From: Pseudobdellovibrionaceae bacterium
GTDB lineage: Bacteria > Bdellovibrionota > Bdellovibrionia > Bdellovibrionales > UBA1609
DNA length: 64,000 bases
Assembly (NCBI GenBank): GCA_020635075.1
Contig: JACKAM010000002.1
Location: 186,001 to 250,000 of the forward strand
Direction of reading: 5' to 3'
A model generated the notes under the pieces. It saw nothing but the letters and a program-made list of their open reading frames with translations, made no database searches and was not told the origin of the DNA. This document shows positions 43,801 to 51,025 of this stretch, piece by piece; the first letter of the stretch is position 1, and every line of letters begins with the position of its first letter. The position numbers and the translations under genes are program-made.

Positions 43801-43959
43801 GGGGGCGGAGATCCGTTTATCGTTCCTATCGCGTTGGCTCTTGGCTGGGGTCTTGCCTTCGGCGCCATTCTCACCCTGATCTTCTTCCCCTCCTTTGTCC
43901 GCATCCTCGACGACATCCGCTCCCTCACCCGCAAATTCCTCCTCCGCCGTAGCCAGTGA
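40831..43959 (+). CDS. RND-family efflux transporter permease
   Basis: 1042 residues, the normal size of an inner-membrane RND pump (AcrB/MdtB/CzcA class). Membrane span 1 (about 10-30), two large periplasmic loops, and spans 7-12 after about residue 530. The proton-relay aspartate pair is visible in GMLVDDAIVVSEN (about 398-410). The pump expels small molecules with proton influx. No membrane-fusion or outer-membrane partner gene is next to it, so those must be encoded elsewhere. The sequence is closest to the MdtB/CusA-like branch with a periplasmic docking domain; substrate unknown. Downstream is the repeat array. Confidence 0.93.
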   Translation: MRSIIGFFAKEHLLGNLLTVLIIITGVFTIFTIRRDIWPNVQFNLTTVSTFLGGASPEQVEKLVINPVEEALREVDGIKKVFSTATEGRAVVVAQLDPDARNPDKTNSDIQQAIDRIDSLPSSADKPVIYAIEAGREPVIEVTVTGEKNPIEVRNAAKFVADELSLENLVSKVTKRGYDKREFVVEADPVKLARRRVPLSALIQSIESRNISLPGGSIQNNAGVEVLVRTEGEYSSAEEIGRTVILANEAGYGTRVRDVATVTESLAPPERLYRTDGEAGINMIVAKKQNADAIELVEIVRNKVEQLKSKVPASVRLGFSNDFTIYLANRLNTLSSNLMIGLVLVILVLSLFLPWRVTLVVALGIPIALFASLSTAQYFDVSLNLISLIGLIIVLGMLVDDAIVVSENIWRHIEDGESSEKAIIEGTREVLGPVLASVLTTVSAFAPMMFMTGIFGAFVFQIPLMVILALCISLFEAFLIMPSHFAAWVVPFVSIEKQQAKSANWYTHLSETYAKFVSWSLTKRYLMLGLAGLMLVGSITLIFVTGRFVLFPPGSVELIFVSLEAPTGTSLEKMVDLVTPVENTINELPDHELLDFMTSIGIIQQGTIDPQTRRGSHYAHIRIALTSKLKRSRTATEIIEQLRASIGRPEGFNSISFEFAREGPPQGRPISLNVLGPDFQTLQTLAGQIKKELGEIEGVVDVRDSFVLGKPEWNVLPRFEESATLGLSASEIALSVRTAFEGIIASSIRELDEEVDIRVRLAEKKGDAQTQLENIKIGNRLGNLIPLSAIADFKQEKTLSAINHLHHRRLINVSAEVQLEKITANEVTTKIKPKMAELTKGMSEYSIDFGGEDEDTEESMAALARAFIFAAFIIFSLLIVTFKNLFQPILILTSIPLGLMGVIIAMFLHNRPLSFMAMLGVIALAGVIVNNAIVLIDFINRRREQGDDLNTSVVTAAKVRLRPILLTTATTVSGLFPTAYGEHFQKYLGIGGGDPFIVPIALALGWGLAFGAILTLIFFPSFVRILDDIRSLTRKFLLRRSQ

Positions 43960-43969
43960 CCATAGCTGT

Positions 43970-44096
43970 CCATAAATCCGTTCTCTAAATCCACCTCCCC
44001 ATAAATTCGGACGCGGGCTCCTTGCCCTCGCCGGCATCGCTGCGCGAACGCGTCCCGCTTGCCGGAGGTCCTCATTTATAGAGATGCGGATTTGGG
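43970..44096 (-). repeat. structured repeat element, copy A (inverted orientation)
   Basis: Core on the minus strand from 44070 to 44010 (61 nt): GACCTCCGGCAAGCGGG, hairpin CGC-GCA-GCG, TGCCGGCGAGGGC, AGCCCGCGTC. Stems CCTC/GAGG and CGGCA/TGCCG pair inside the core. The flanking arms (both sharing AAATCCG and CTCTA) pair imperfectly. Confidence 0.75.
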
Positions 44097-44326
44097 GAAC
44101 CCATTTCTGGACCATTCTACTTCCTCGCTGGGAGGGAAAGAGTAATTGGGAAATCTACCTCTATATTCCTCCTTCTAAAGCAAATCTAAATCTGTCCGGC
44201 TGCAGTTTTGTTTTTTCGAATTTGTGGACCGGTCCTCTAGTTAGATGGCTGGCCTTTTTGTTATCCTTAGTTAATTCCCTACTCACTATCATTGTTCAGT
44301 TGCGGAAAAGTAGATGATGTTCAGGG

Positions 44327-44462
44327 AGGGGTCATTGAGATCCGTCTTTCTGTAAATGAAGACCTCCGACAAGCGGGACGCGTTCACAGACGAAGTCCGT
44401 GATGTCGGCGAGGGCAGGAGCCCGTGTCTGAATTTATAGGAAGGCGGATCTCAATGACCCCT
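44327..44462 (+). repeat. structured repeat element, copy B, with 31-bp stem
   Basis: Core 44361-44428 (68 nt). Arms 44327-44357 and 44432-44462 pair at all 31 positions: 28 Watson-Crick and 3 G-T (positions 44345, 44349, 44352), so the stem is kept in RNA but not fully in duplex DNA symmetry. Core hairpin CACAGAC-GAA-GTCCGTG (one A-C mismatch). Confidence 0.8.
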
Positions 44463-44626
44463 TACTGGACGGCTACGTTCGCGGGCGAAGCCCAGCGATG
44501 TCGGCGAGGGCAGGAGCCCATGTCTGAATTTATAGGAAGGCGGATCTCAATGACCCCTTACTGGACGGCTACGTTCGCGGACAAGGTCCGTGATGCCGGC
44601 GAGGGCAGGAGCCCGTGTCTGAGTTC
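44401..44626 (+). repeat. tandem repeat of 95-96 bp (copies B tail, C, D)
   Basis: GATGYCGGCGAGGGCAGGAGCCC recurs at 44401, 44497 and 44592 (periods 96 and 95). A 60-nt stretch is identical at 44425-44484 and 44521-44580. The repeated unit contains the 3' half of the core plus the 3' arm of copy B, so copies C and D lack the 5' half of the core (GACCTCCGACAAGC). Confidence 0.85.
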
Positions 44627-44688
44627 ATAAGAAACCCACTCCTTGTATTCCTCTACCTACAACAAATCCTAATCTGCCAAACTGCAGT

Positions 44689-44838
44689 TTTGTTTTTAGA
44701 GTCCACGGAGTGGCTTTCCTATGAAAGAAGACCTCCGACAAGCGGGACGCGTTCACGGACGAAGTCCGTGATGTCGGCGAGGGCAGGAGCCCGCGTCTGA
44801 GTTCATAGGGAAGCCACTCCGTGGACTCTAAAAACAAA
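44689..44838 (+). repeat. structured repeat element, copy E, with 37-bp stem
   Basis: Core 44730-44797 (68 nt). Arms 44689-44725 and 44802-44838 pair at all 37 positions: 36 Watson-Crick and one G-T (44717/44810). The arm sequence (AGAGTCCACGGAGTGGC) is unrelated to that of copy B. Core hairpin CACGGAC-GAA-GTCCGTG is a perfect 7-bp stem with a GAA loop. Confidence 0.85.
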
Positions 44839-44854
44839 TCAAAGATTGTTCAGA

Positions 44855-45787
44855 TTATTTGTTGCGCCTTGCACGCCACCGCGCCCGCGGATCATTAGTA
44901 TCGAACTTATCGCCCTTCTTCCGATCCGTCAGCTGATTGACAAAGTTGTCGTAGGGCGACTTGTCGGTATCAGATTTGCCGAAAACATCATCCAATTGCC
45001 GCGGCTTTCGCCCGTCTTTGGTGAAGTCCTTTTGCTTGACCTTAAAACGAATCACTCCATTGTCAACCTTCTGCCCAGGCGCAAGCGTACCGGCGACCTT
45101 GACCTGGGATTTCCCAAACACATCCACCGATCCGTGTTCCAAGGATGACTGAATTTTTTGGGAAACCAAGTCTAATCTCTGTTCGGCCACTCGACGAGCA
45201 TCCCCTTTGTCCTTGGTGCGAACGGTTTGGTCAAAGATGGTGGAATCAACAAAGACATTTGAGTCTTCAAGTCCCGAGGTGATTGCCTTCAATTTCTCCA
45301 TTACGTCTACAAAATGAGCTTGGGGCTCAGCCGTGCCATAGCCAAACAATTGGTCGGCGGGAATCTCAAAAAATACTTCGTCGGCATTGACTTCCACATT
45401 TTGCGCAATGTCTCCAAGCTGGTCGGCAATGTGGTGAAGAACGATTTTCTTTGATCCCATTCCCATAATGTTGGGGGTAAAATCCGTAGGTGTAACAAAG
45501 GCCTGAAAGAATTTGAGTGGCTCATTGATGAGGTCGAGGAACAACTTTTCCAGAGTCAACTCAACTCCATAGTTGGAGAAGTTGTACTCAATGATACTAG
45601 GGGTGGAGAAATAGTCTGCAATATTCTTTTTCACCTGCTCAGATTGACTGATTAGCCACATCACAAGAAAAAAGGCCATCATAGAAGTCATAAAGTCGGC
45701 AAAGGCCACCTTCCAGGAACCACCATGTGCTCCTGCGGCTTGCACGTTAATCTTTTTGATTACCACTATGGGCTGTTTTTCAGCCAC
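44855..45787 (-). CDS. motB: flagellar stator protein MotB
   Basis: 310 residues. A short tail, then the single membrane span with the proton-carrying Asp31 in FADFMTSMMAFFLVMWL, plug-like region and a periplasmic C-terminus. The usual OmpA-type murein-binding domain is strongly diverged: I see only fragments in ERLDLVSQKIQSSL-like positions and then about 80 charged residues ending in RARWRARRNK. MotB anchors the stator to murein and passes protons with MotA. It follows motA by 33 nt. The odd C-terminus may reduce or change murein binding. Its stop lies 16 nt from the repeat array. Confidence 0.88.
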   Translation of the reverse strand: MAEKQPIVVIKKINVQAAGAHGGSWKVAFADFMTSMMAFFLVMWLISQSEQVKKNIADYFSTPSIIEYNFSNYGVELTLEKLFLDLINEPLKFFQAFVTPTDFTPNIMGMGSKKIVLHHIADQLGDIAQNVEVNADEVFFEIPADQLFGYGTAEPQAHFVDVMEKLKAITSGLEDSNVFVDSTIFDQTVRTKDKGDARRVAEQRLDLVSQKIQSSLEHGSVDVFGKSQVKVAGTLAPGQKVDNGVIRFKVKQKDFTKDGRKPRQLDDVFGKSDTDKSPYDNFVNQLTDRKKGDKFDTNDPRARWRARRNK

Positions 45788-45820
45788 GGTACTGACTCCT
45801 TAGTCCATTTACCCATTCAA

Positions 45821-46681
45821 TTAGGCAGCTTTCTTTCCTTCTTTGGTCGCAGCATCCATCTCATCGAAGCTTGGGCGCTCTGTCGGAAAAACACTTCTCC
45901 GTGCGAACTCCACACAAACAAGAGGTGGAGCACCCCTCTGCAGAGCCACCAGGGCAGCCTTAATCACCGATAAATAACGTCCCTCAGCCTCGATGTCGTT
46001 GCCCATTTTGGTAGACATCGGACCAAAGAATCCATAACAAAACAAAACCCCCAGGAACGTTCCCACAAGTGCGGCAGCAACCAAGCCACCGATGGTTTGT
46101 ACTCCCTGGTCCAGATAATCCATAGTGTGTACAATTCCTAAAACCGCGGCCACAATTCCTAGTCCCGGCAGAGCATCGGCAACACTCTGAACGGCATGGG
46201 CCGCCGCGTGTTCTTCTGTGTGAGCCACTTTGATGTCCTGATCCAAAAGATCATCCACGTCATACTGGGTGAGGTCTGCAGACAGCGTGATCTTCATGGT
46301 GTCGCAGAGAAAATCTACCGCATGGTGGTTCTTCAAAAATCCCGGATAGGCTTTAAAGATCTCACTGCTATTGGGTTCCTCAATGTGTTTTTCCACCGCT
46401 TGAGGACCATCCTTACGGAAGATCTGAAAGAGTTGAAACATCATCTGCAGAAGCTCAAGATACTCCTTTTTGCTGGGTGGCTTGCCCGTCAAGGCATGGA
46501 TGGATTTGGAAATTGCCATTTTGACGGTGCCTATAGGGTTGGCGATGAGGAATCCACCAAGAGCAGCACCGAAAATGATGACCACCTCGAAGGGCTGCCA
46601 AATCACATGAAGATGTCCGCCGGCCGCTAGAAAGCCACCGAACACGCACACTACCACGACGATTGCTCCAACAAATCCCAT
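45821..46681 (-). CDS. motA: flagellar stator protein MotA
   Basis: 286 residues. Four membrane spans, with a cytoplasmic loop between spans 2 and 3 that has charged residues for contact with FliG, and LPGLGIVAAVLGIVHTM in span 3 with the functional proline. MotA and MotB form the proton channel that drives rotation. The ATG at 46681 is preceded by GAGAGGAAG. A possible sigma-28-like sequence (GCCGACAT) lies about 15-25 nt upstream, see the regulatory entry. Confidence 0.92.
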   Translation of the reverse strand: MGFVGAIVVVVCVFGGFLAAGGHLHVIWQPFEVVIIFGAALGGFLIANPIGTVKMAISKSIHALTGKPPSKKEYLELLQMMFQLFQIFRKDGPQAVEKHIEEPNSSEIFKAYPGFLKNHHAVDFLCDTMKITLSADLTQYDVDDLLDQDIKVAHTEEHAAAHAVQSVADALPGLGIVAAVLGIVHTMDYLDQGVQTIGGLVAAALVGTFLGVLFCYGFFGPMSTKMGNDIEAEGRYLSVIKAALVALQRGAPPLVCVEFARRSVFPTERPSFDEMDAATKEGKKAA

Positions 46682-46693
46682 AGCACTTCCTCT

Positions 46694-46725
46694 CCACTAT
46701 ATGTCGGCGCACTCACGGCCCGTAT
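46694..46725 (-). promoter_or_regulatory. possible sigma-28-like flagellar promoter of motAB
   Basis: On the minus strand, GCCGACAT follows a CAAT/TCAA-type element at about 15-16 nt, near the consensus TAAA-N15-GCCGATAA. The match is partial and the element lies just before motA. Confidence 0.35.
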
Positions 46726-46836
46726 TGAGGGCCAACCCCCCGAAACTGCTGGATTTCAGGCCTTCGTCCAGGGCGCAATGCGTTTCCATAGCCTAAGCAG
46801 CAGACCTTTTCCTCGACCATGGTCCCGTGACTCAGG

Positions 46837-46842
46837 TATAAT
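46837..46842 (+). promoter_or_regulatory. candidate -10 box of dsbD
   Basis: TATAAT at 46837-46842, 49 nt before the dsbD start. No strong -35 hexamer is seen at 16-18 nt upstream. Confidence 0.4.
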
Positions 46843-46890
46843 AAAACTTTAGTCCGTTAACTTTTTCGCTTCTGCGACGTATTAGTTTCT

Positions 46891-48696
46891 ATGAGTGGAG
46901 TGGACCCTTTGGCGGATCAGCCATTTAAATCTTATGTAACGCCTGTGTTTTTGAGCCTGGTGGCTCTGCTGGCGATTCTTACTGCTGGATTGGGCGAAGC
47001 CCAGCAAGATGGGCTGATTAATAACAAGCCTCTAAAGGCAACTTCCTTTCTTGCCATCGATCCTCTGCCCCAGGGGGCGAATAGTGCTCTGCGCATTGAT
47101 ATGGAGTTGGCGCCTGAGTTCCACGCTTACTTGGATAAATTCAAAGTTCAGATAACCAACCCAGAAGGCCTGCAAATCAGCAAATTCAACATCACCCCGG
47201 TGGTGGAGTTCGAAGACGTGTTTACTAAAAAGATGAAGCAAGGGGTTAAAGGGATATCCCAGATTCACACAGTTCTCAATGTTCCTCCTGGATTTCCAGT
47301 CGGTCCGGTAGACGGAATTCTCGAAATCACCTATCAGGCCTGCACCAAAGAATACTGTCTTCTCCCTAAGCGCCTACCCGTGCCCCTGTCGTTTACCGTT
47401 GCCAAGGGCGATGCCGCTATTGGCGGAACCACATCTTCACAGGACGACAGTCTTCTCGCGCAAGCAAAGAGCAAGGGTTGGTTGTTTGTATTTTTGATGG
47501 TGTTTCTTGGCGGCGTCTTGACCTGCTTTACCCCCTGTATTTTTCCCATGATCCCCATCACTTTAGCTGTGATTGGAGCAACAGGAACGCATCACAGCCG
47601 CTGGCAAAACTTTCGGGTATCCATTTTCTACGTCTTGGGCATTGCCTTAACCTACTCCACTCTTGGAGTTGTCGCTGCCCTGACGGGATCCCTGTTTGGC
47701 TCCTTACTTGGCCACCCCTTGGTGGCCATGGGATTTGCTCTATTGTTTTTGCTGATGGCGCTCAGTATGTATGGACTGTTCGAGATTCAAGCTCCCGCCT
47801 TTGTTCGCAACCGACTGGGAACCCACCAGTCGAAGAGTCGGTACATTGGCGCTTTGCTGTCGGGACTGATTGCAGGAATTGTGGCCAGCCCCTGTGTTGG
47901 ACCTGTGCTCATTGGCGTCTTAGCCTTTGTTGCCCAGAGCCAAGACCCGCTGATGGGTTTTGCCCTCCTGTTTACCTTTGCTCTGGGAATGGGCCAGTTG
48001 TTTTTGGTTTTAGGCTTTTCTTCCCAGTTGATTCAGAAAATACCCAAAGCTGGTCCTTGGATGAATTTCACCAAGTTCATTTTTGGAACAGCGATGGTGG
48101 CCTTAGCCCTATTTTATGTCCATCCCGTCGTTGGCGACCGCGTGTTTGATGGCCTGTTGGGCATTGCCTTGGTGGCCGTTTGTGCCTTTCACGGCGCCTT
48201 TTCTCCGATCAAAAAGCTCACCCTGACCAAAAGCCTCATTCAAGGAGCCATGATAGCCGGGATTCTCGTCGGCGGGGTGTTTTTGGTTCGCGCTGGCTTT
48301 CCCCAATATTTCGACGGCCTCAATCCAGATGAAACCCGGGCCCTTCATGAACAAGGGGGATGGTTGCCCTTTTCAGATGAAACACTTCAACAAGCACATA
48401 TGGACGGCAAGCCCGTCATTGTTGATTTCTATGCCGACTGGTGCGCCGCCTGCAAAGAGTTGGAGTCCATCACCTTCATGGACAAGGACGTAATGGAAGA
48501 AGGCAAAAAGTTTGTGCTTATGCGCTTTGATGCCACCAAAATGACTCCTGAGTTTGATGTCCTCAAGGAAAAATTCAATATCCTTGGCCTCCCCACCATC
48601 GTCTTTCACGATGGCAAAACATGGCGCACGGATTTGACACTGACTGGGTTTGAATCGGGCCCTGAGTTTCTCAAGCGAATGAAGCAAGTCTTCTAG
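46891..48696 (+). CDS. dsbD: thiol:disulfide interchange protein DsbD
   Basis: 601 residues. A signal/anchor (about 15-33), an N-terminal beta domain with the reactive pair in CTKEYC (about 152-157), eight membrane spans with FTPCIFPM and ASPCVGPVL cysteines, and a C-terminal thioredoxin domain with WCAAC (about 517-521). DsbD carries electrons from cytoplasmic thioredoxin to periplasmic disulfide isomerases and to apocytochromes, so it would support the c-heme proteins encoded at 25561-31061. All six functional cysteines are present. It is convergent with the barrel gene that follows (8 nt between stops). Confidence 0.95.
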   Translation: MSGVDPLADQPFKSYVTPVFLSLVALLAILTAGLGEAQQDGLINNKPLKATSFLAIDPLPQGANSALRIDMELAPEFHAYLDKFKVQITNPEGLQISKFNITPVVEFEDVFTKKMKQGVKGISQIHTVLNVPPGFPVGPVDGILEITYQACTKEYCLLPKRLPVPLSFTVAKGDAAIGGTTSSQDDSLLAQAKSKGWLFVFLMVFLGGVLTCFTPCIFPMIPITLAVIGATGTHHSRWQNFRVSIFYVLGIALTYSTLGVVAALTGSLFGSLLGHPLVAMGFALLFLLMALSMYGLFEIQAPAFVRNRLGTHQSKSRYIGALLSGLIAGIVASPCVGPVLIGVLAFVAQSQDPLMGFALLFTFALGMGQLFLVLGFSSQLIQKIPKAGPWMNFTKFIFGTAMVALALFYVHPVVGDRVFDGLLGIALVAVCAFHGAFSPIKKLTLTKSLIQGAMIAGILVGGVFLVRAGFPQYFDGLNPDETRALHEQGGWLPFSDETLQQAHMDGKPVIVDFYADWCAACKELESITFMDKDVMEEGKKFVLMRFDATKMTPEFDVLKEKFNILGLPTIVFHDGKTWRTDLTLTGFESGPEFLKRMKQVF

Positions 48697-48704
48697 CGGT
48701 ACCC

Positions 48705-49265
48705 CTAGAAAGCCAAGTTGATGACGCCCAAAAAGCTCATTAGATGGAAGGGTTTCAGCTCCACTTCCGTTGAGCCTGCTGTGGTCAATGACCGCTGCAT
48801 GGCCATGAAGCTCCCTTCGATGCCAACGTTGAGCAAGGAGAAGAGTTTAAAATCATATCCAGAAACAATTCCGTAGTGGTACGGGGAAAAGATCACATCG
48901 GTGCTATTTTCAACTGTATTAAATTTGGAAACTCCGGCACGGACTCCCACGTAAACCTTTTTGTCTCCACCTGTGAGGAAACTACGAAACTCCAAACCAG
49001 TAAGGCTGAAGCTAAAGTCGCCATTATTGCGACCGGTTTCTTCCGATGAAACCATGTGGTAGCCGCCAAAACCATAGGAGTCCGAAATCTGGCTCCCACC
49101 TTTTACTCCATAAAGCTGATGAGTTTTGGTATTGGCAATATCAGGGACACTGAGGCCATAAACGATACCGACATAGCCGCCGCCTTGATTACCTGACTGA
49201 GCAACAACCCCTGCCGTGAGCATCGAAAACAACACTGTAAGGACCCATTTCGAAATCCCGTACAC
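48705..49265 (-). CDS. small outer-membrane beta-barrel protein
   Basis: 186 residues, GTG start with GAGGG upstream. Signal peptide to about residue 23, then alternating hydrophobic strands, a C-terminal phenylalanine (INLAF) and the barrel-type aromatic pattern, as in 8-stranded OmpX/OmpW-like barrels. It is a paralogue of the protein at 61598: both start their barrel with GYVG..GLSVP and continue with YGV.GG and GFG. Upstream in the 5' leader is a GCCCC/GGGGC hairpin (49281-49294). Function unknown, likely envelope integrity or adhesion. Confidence 0.78.
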   Translation of the reverse strand: MYGISKWVLTVLFSMLTAGVVAQSGNQGGGYVGIVYGLSVPDIANTKTHQLYGVKGGSQISDSYGFGGYHMVSSEETGRNNGDFSFSLTGLEFRSFLTGGDKKVYVGVRAGVSKFNTVENSTDVIFSPYHYGIVSGYDFKLFSLLNVGIEGSFMAMQRSLTTAGSTEVELKPFHLMSFLGVINLAF

Positions 49266-49438
49266 TCGGTTCCCTCTTTAGCCCCGAAGGGGCATTCGTC
49301 GAACAGTCGTCACCACCCCCATTATATGGGACTCGCCGCAAGGAGTTAATAGCGGTCCTGCAAAATGAAAGGGAATCTAGCCTAAGAGCGATATGGATCT
49401 ATCTGATTTACTAGATTTAAGTGCAAAAACTGGCCACT

Positions 49439-49966
49439 TTAAAGGCGCTTAAGACGGGCAATTTCTCGACGGGCGTCTTCCAAAGAGGCCTTGGCCCCCA
49501 TCAATTGGATCTCTTGTTCGTGAACCAACTTTTGAATCTGACTGAGCCGGGACTCATATCCCTGGAGCACCTGATTGTGTCGGTCCATCATCTCTTCAAT
49601 CTTAGTCTCCTGAAGACGCCGCTCAGCCACCCGACTACTTAGGTTGGCGAACTTCTCATTCACTTCGTGAATGACGTTTTTCAAAAACTGCTCCATTCTG
49701 GAGCCAGCACTATTGAAGCGCTCAAACCGGGATTTCACTGCTGCCGTCCACTCACTGACACGACTCTCAAAATTCTCCTGCCGGGTTTCGACTTCCTGGA
49801 TGCGCTTTTTTAGAATATCGATTTTGGCGACCAGAATTTGCCAATCTTCCTTGAGCACGGGGGCCAAGGACTCGATTCTGGCTTCCCGCTCCTGGTGAGG
49901 GAGGGCCGCAGATTTGTTTTGAGGCTGCAAATCGGGAAAAAGCTCCCTATTTAACTCTCGCGACAT
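49439..49966 (-). CDS. coiled-coil protein of unknown function
   Basis: 175 residues from ATG 49966, with GGGGGAG upstream; the frame continues 28 codons further into the divergent gene. Residues about 40-175 form long heptad-rich coiled coils with few hydrophobic interruptions, rich in Glu, Arg and Lys; no membrane span or signal. It is divergent from the unknown protein at 50009 with 42 nt between. Possible cytoskeletal or scaffold role; nothing more specific is visible. Confidence 0.65.
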   Translation of the reverse strand: MSRELNRELFPDLQPQNKSAALPHQEREARIESLAPVLKEDWQILVAKIDILKKRIQEVETRQENFESRVSEWTAAVKSRFERFNSAGSRMEQFLKNVIHEVNEKFANLSSRVAERRLQETKIEEMMDRHNQVLQGYESRLSQIQKLVHEQEIQLMGAKASLEDARREIARLKRL

Positions 49967-50008
49967 CCCTCTCCCCCGTTTTGAGCCACTTTTCTCTGGA
50001 CTCATGCG

Positions 50009-51025
50009 TTGAACCAAATTTATCGTTCTCTTATGGCCTCTGTCACTCAATTAGCACAATTTCTCTTAAAATTGAATCCACAGAACTCTGTGGCGCGCCT
50101 GTCCTTTTACCATTGGGTAAAGAACTTCCTGGATTTGCAGCTCGATCTGCAACCAAAAATGATTGAGCAGTTTTACGACCATGCCCTACAAATTCCCTAT
50201 TGGCAGAACTCCCAAAAGGAGCTGGCAGAGACTGTCCAAAATGACCTGATCACCTTTGCTCATAATCATCCCCTGGGATTTGAACTGAATGACATTCGCC
50301 ATGCCAATACCTGGCAAACCTTGGAGCTCCAACAAGGGCAGGATTTTTATCAGGTCCTGCGCGACCACGGCCCCGGCAAAATGGAGGAGAGCAAGCGGAA
50401 GTATCTTGCTCTAAGTCCAACCCAAATCCTACAGATTCATGTTCTAGATAATGGTGGGTTAGACGTGTGTGTTTATTCTAACCGAGTAAAGGTTGATGGC
50501 AGTCGATTAAAGCCACTGTCTCCACTCACTCGCTTGCATTACAACTCAGCACTGGAATTGGTGCCGGGACAGACTCAGCTGTTGCAGACCTCCCATCTGA
50601 CCTGGGCCCGGTTTCAAATGGACGATGGTGCCTGTCACGGACTCCTGTTTAAGGGCTACACCTTTCAAAAGGCCGATGCCTTTATGGGCAAAGTGATGAG
50701 CCAGTACCCCGAACTCTACTACGCCCTCAAGCGACTCGAACGTCATTTTATCGACCTCAAGTCAGATCCCCTCTATCAGGAGTTGGTGGCCCTGCTTGAA
50801 AAGGCCAATGCCATGGCAGCCAGCCCTCACCCCGAGGCCACTCGTCTGGCAGAGACGGCTCTCCAGAAGGGCCAGCTGGCCCTGAAGAATATTTTTCCCA
50901 ATGACAAGCTGCTGACACTTCTGGTAACCAATTTGGAATACCGAATAACCGACGGGAGGCCGCAACGCCCCTCTCTCCAAGGGAAGCCAGAAGAACCATG
51001 TCCAAGCCTTCGTCCTCTCACTTAG
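50009..51025 (+). CDS. unknown cytoplasmic protein overlapping rluB
   Basis: 338 residues if the TTG at 50009 is used; an ATG at 50033 is an alternative and neither has a good Shine-Dalgarno. The protein has no signal or membrane span. Its N-terminal third is helical; the middle (about 150-220) reads as strands with LDNGGLDVCVYSNRVK. The last about 28 nt overlap rluB in another frame, so the two genes are translationally linked. The C-terminal helices (about 225-300) suggest a multi-helical bundle. I do not recognise a family. Confidence 0.65.
   Translation: MNQIYRSLMASVTQLAQFLLKLNPQNSVARLSFYHWVKNFLDLQLDLQPKMIEQFYDHALQIPYWQNSQKELAETVQNDLITFAHNHPLGFELNDIRHANTWQTLELQQGQDFYQVLRDHGPGKMEESKRKYLALSPTQILQIHVLDNGGLDVCVYSNRVKVDGSRLKPLSPLTRLHYNSALELVPGQTQLLQTSHLTWARFQMDDGACHGLLFKGYTFQKADAFMGKVMSQYPELYYALKRLERHFIDLKSDPLYQELVALLEKANAMAASPHPEATRLAETALQKGQLALKNIFPNDKLLTLLVTNLEYRITDGRPQRPSLQGKPEEPCPSLRPLT

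Larger units (their letters stand above)
43960..44854. other. non-coding array of structured repeats between RND gene and motB
   Basis: 895 nt without a credible gene; short frames in it are made of the repeat itself. It holds one inverted and four direct copies of a core sequence, three of them full-length (entries below), plus a duplicated spacer (44164-44232 and 44646-44709, both with CTGCAGTTTTGTTTTT). See findings. Confidence 0.8.

Noticed and set aside
44361..44626. Integron attC sites
   Set aside because: The conserved GTTRRRY/RYYYAAC core sites are absent, no integrase and no cassette genes are present.
44424..44630. Small proteins encoded by the array (MSEFIGRRIS-like repeats)
   Set aside because: The residues repeat because the DNA repeats; no ribosome site, and RNA pairing explains the sequence better.
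44361..44797. CRISPR array
   Set aside because: Repeat units are 61-68 nt, in both orientations, at irregular distance, with no spacer pattern and no cas genes.
44730..44797. Hammerhead or HDV-type ribozyme
   Set aside because: No CUGAUGA/GAAA hammerhead core and no convincing HDV double pseudoknot; only a possible pseudoknot.
47478..48149. 223-residue frame inside dsbD on the plus strand
   Set aside because: Shadow frame; dsbD is complete and conserved over the same interval.
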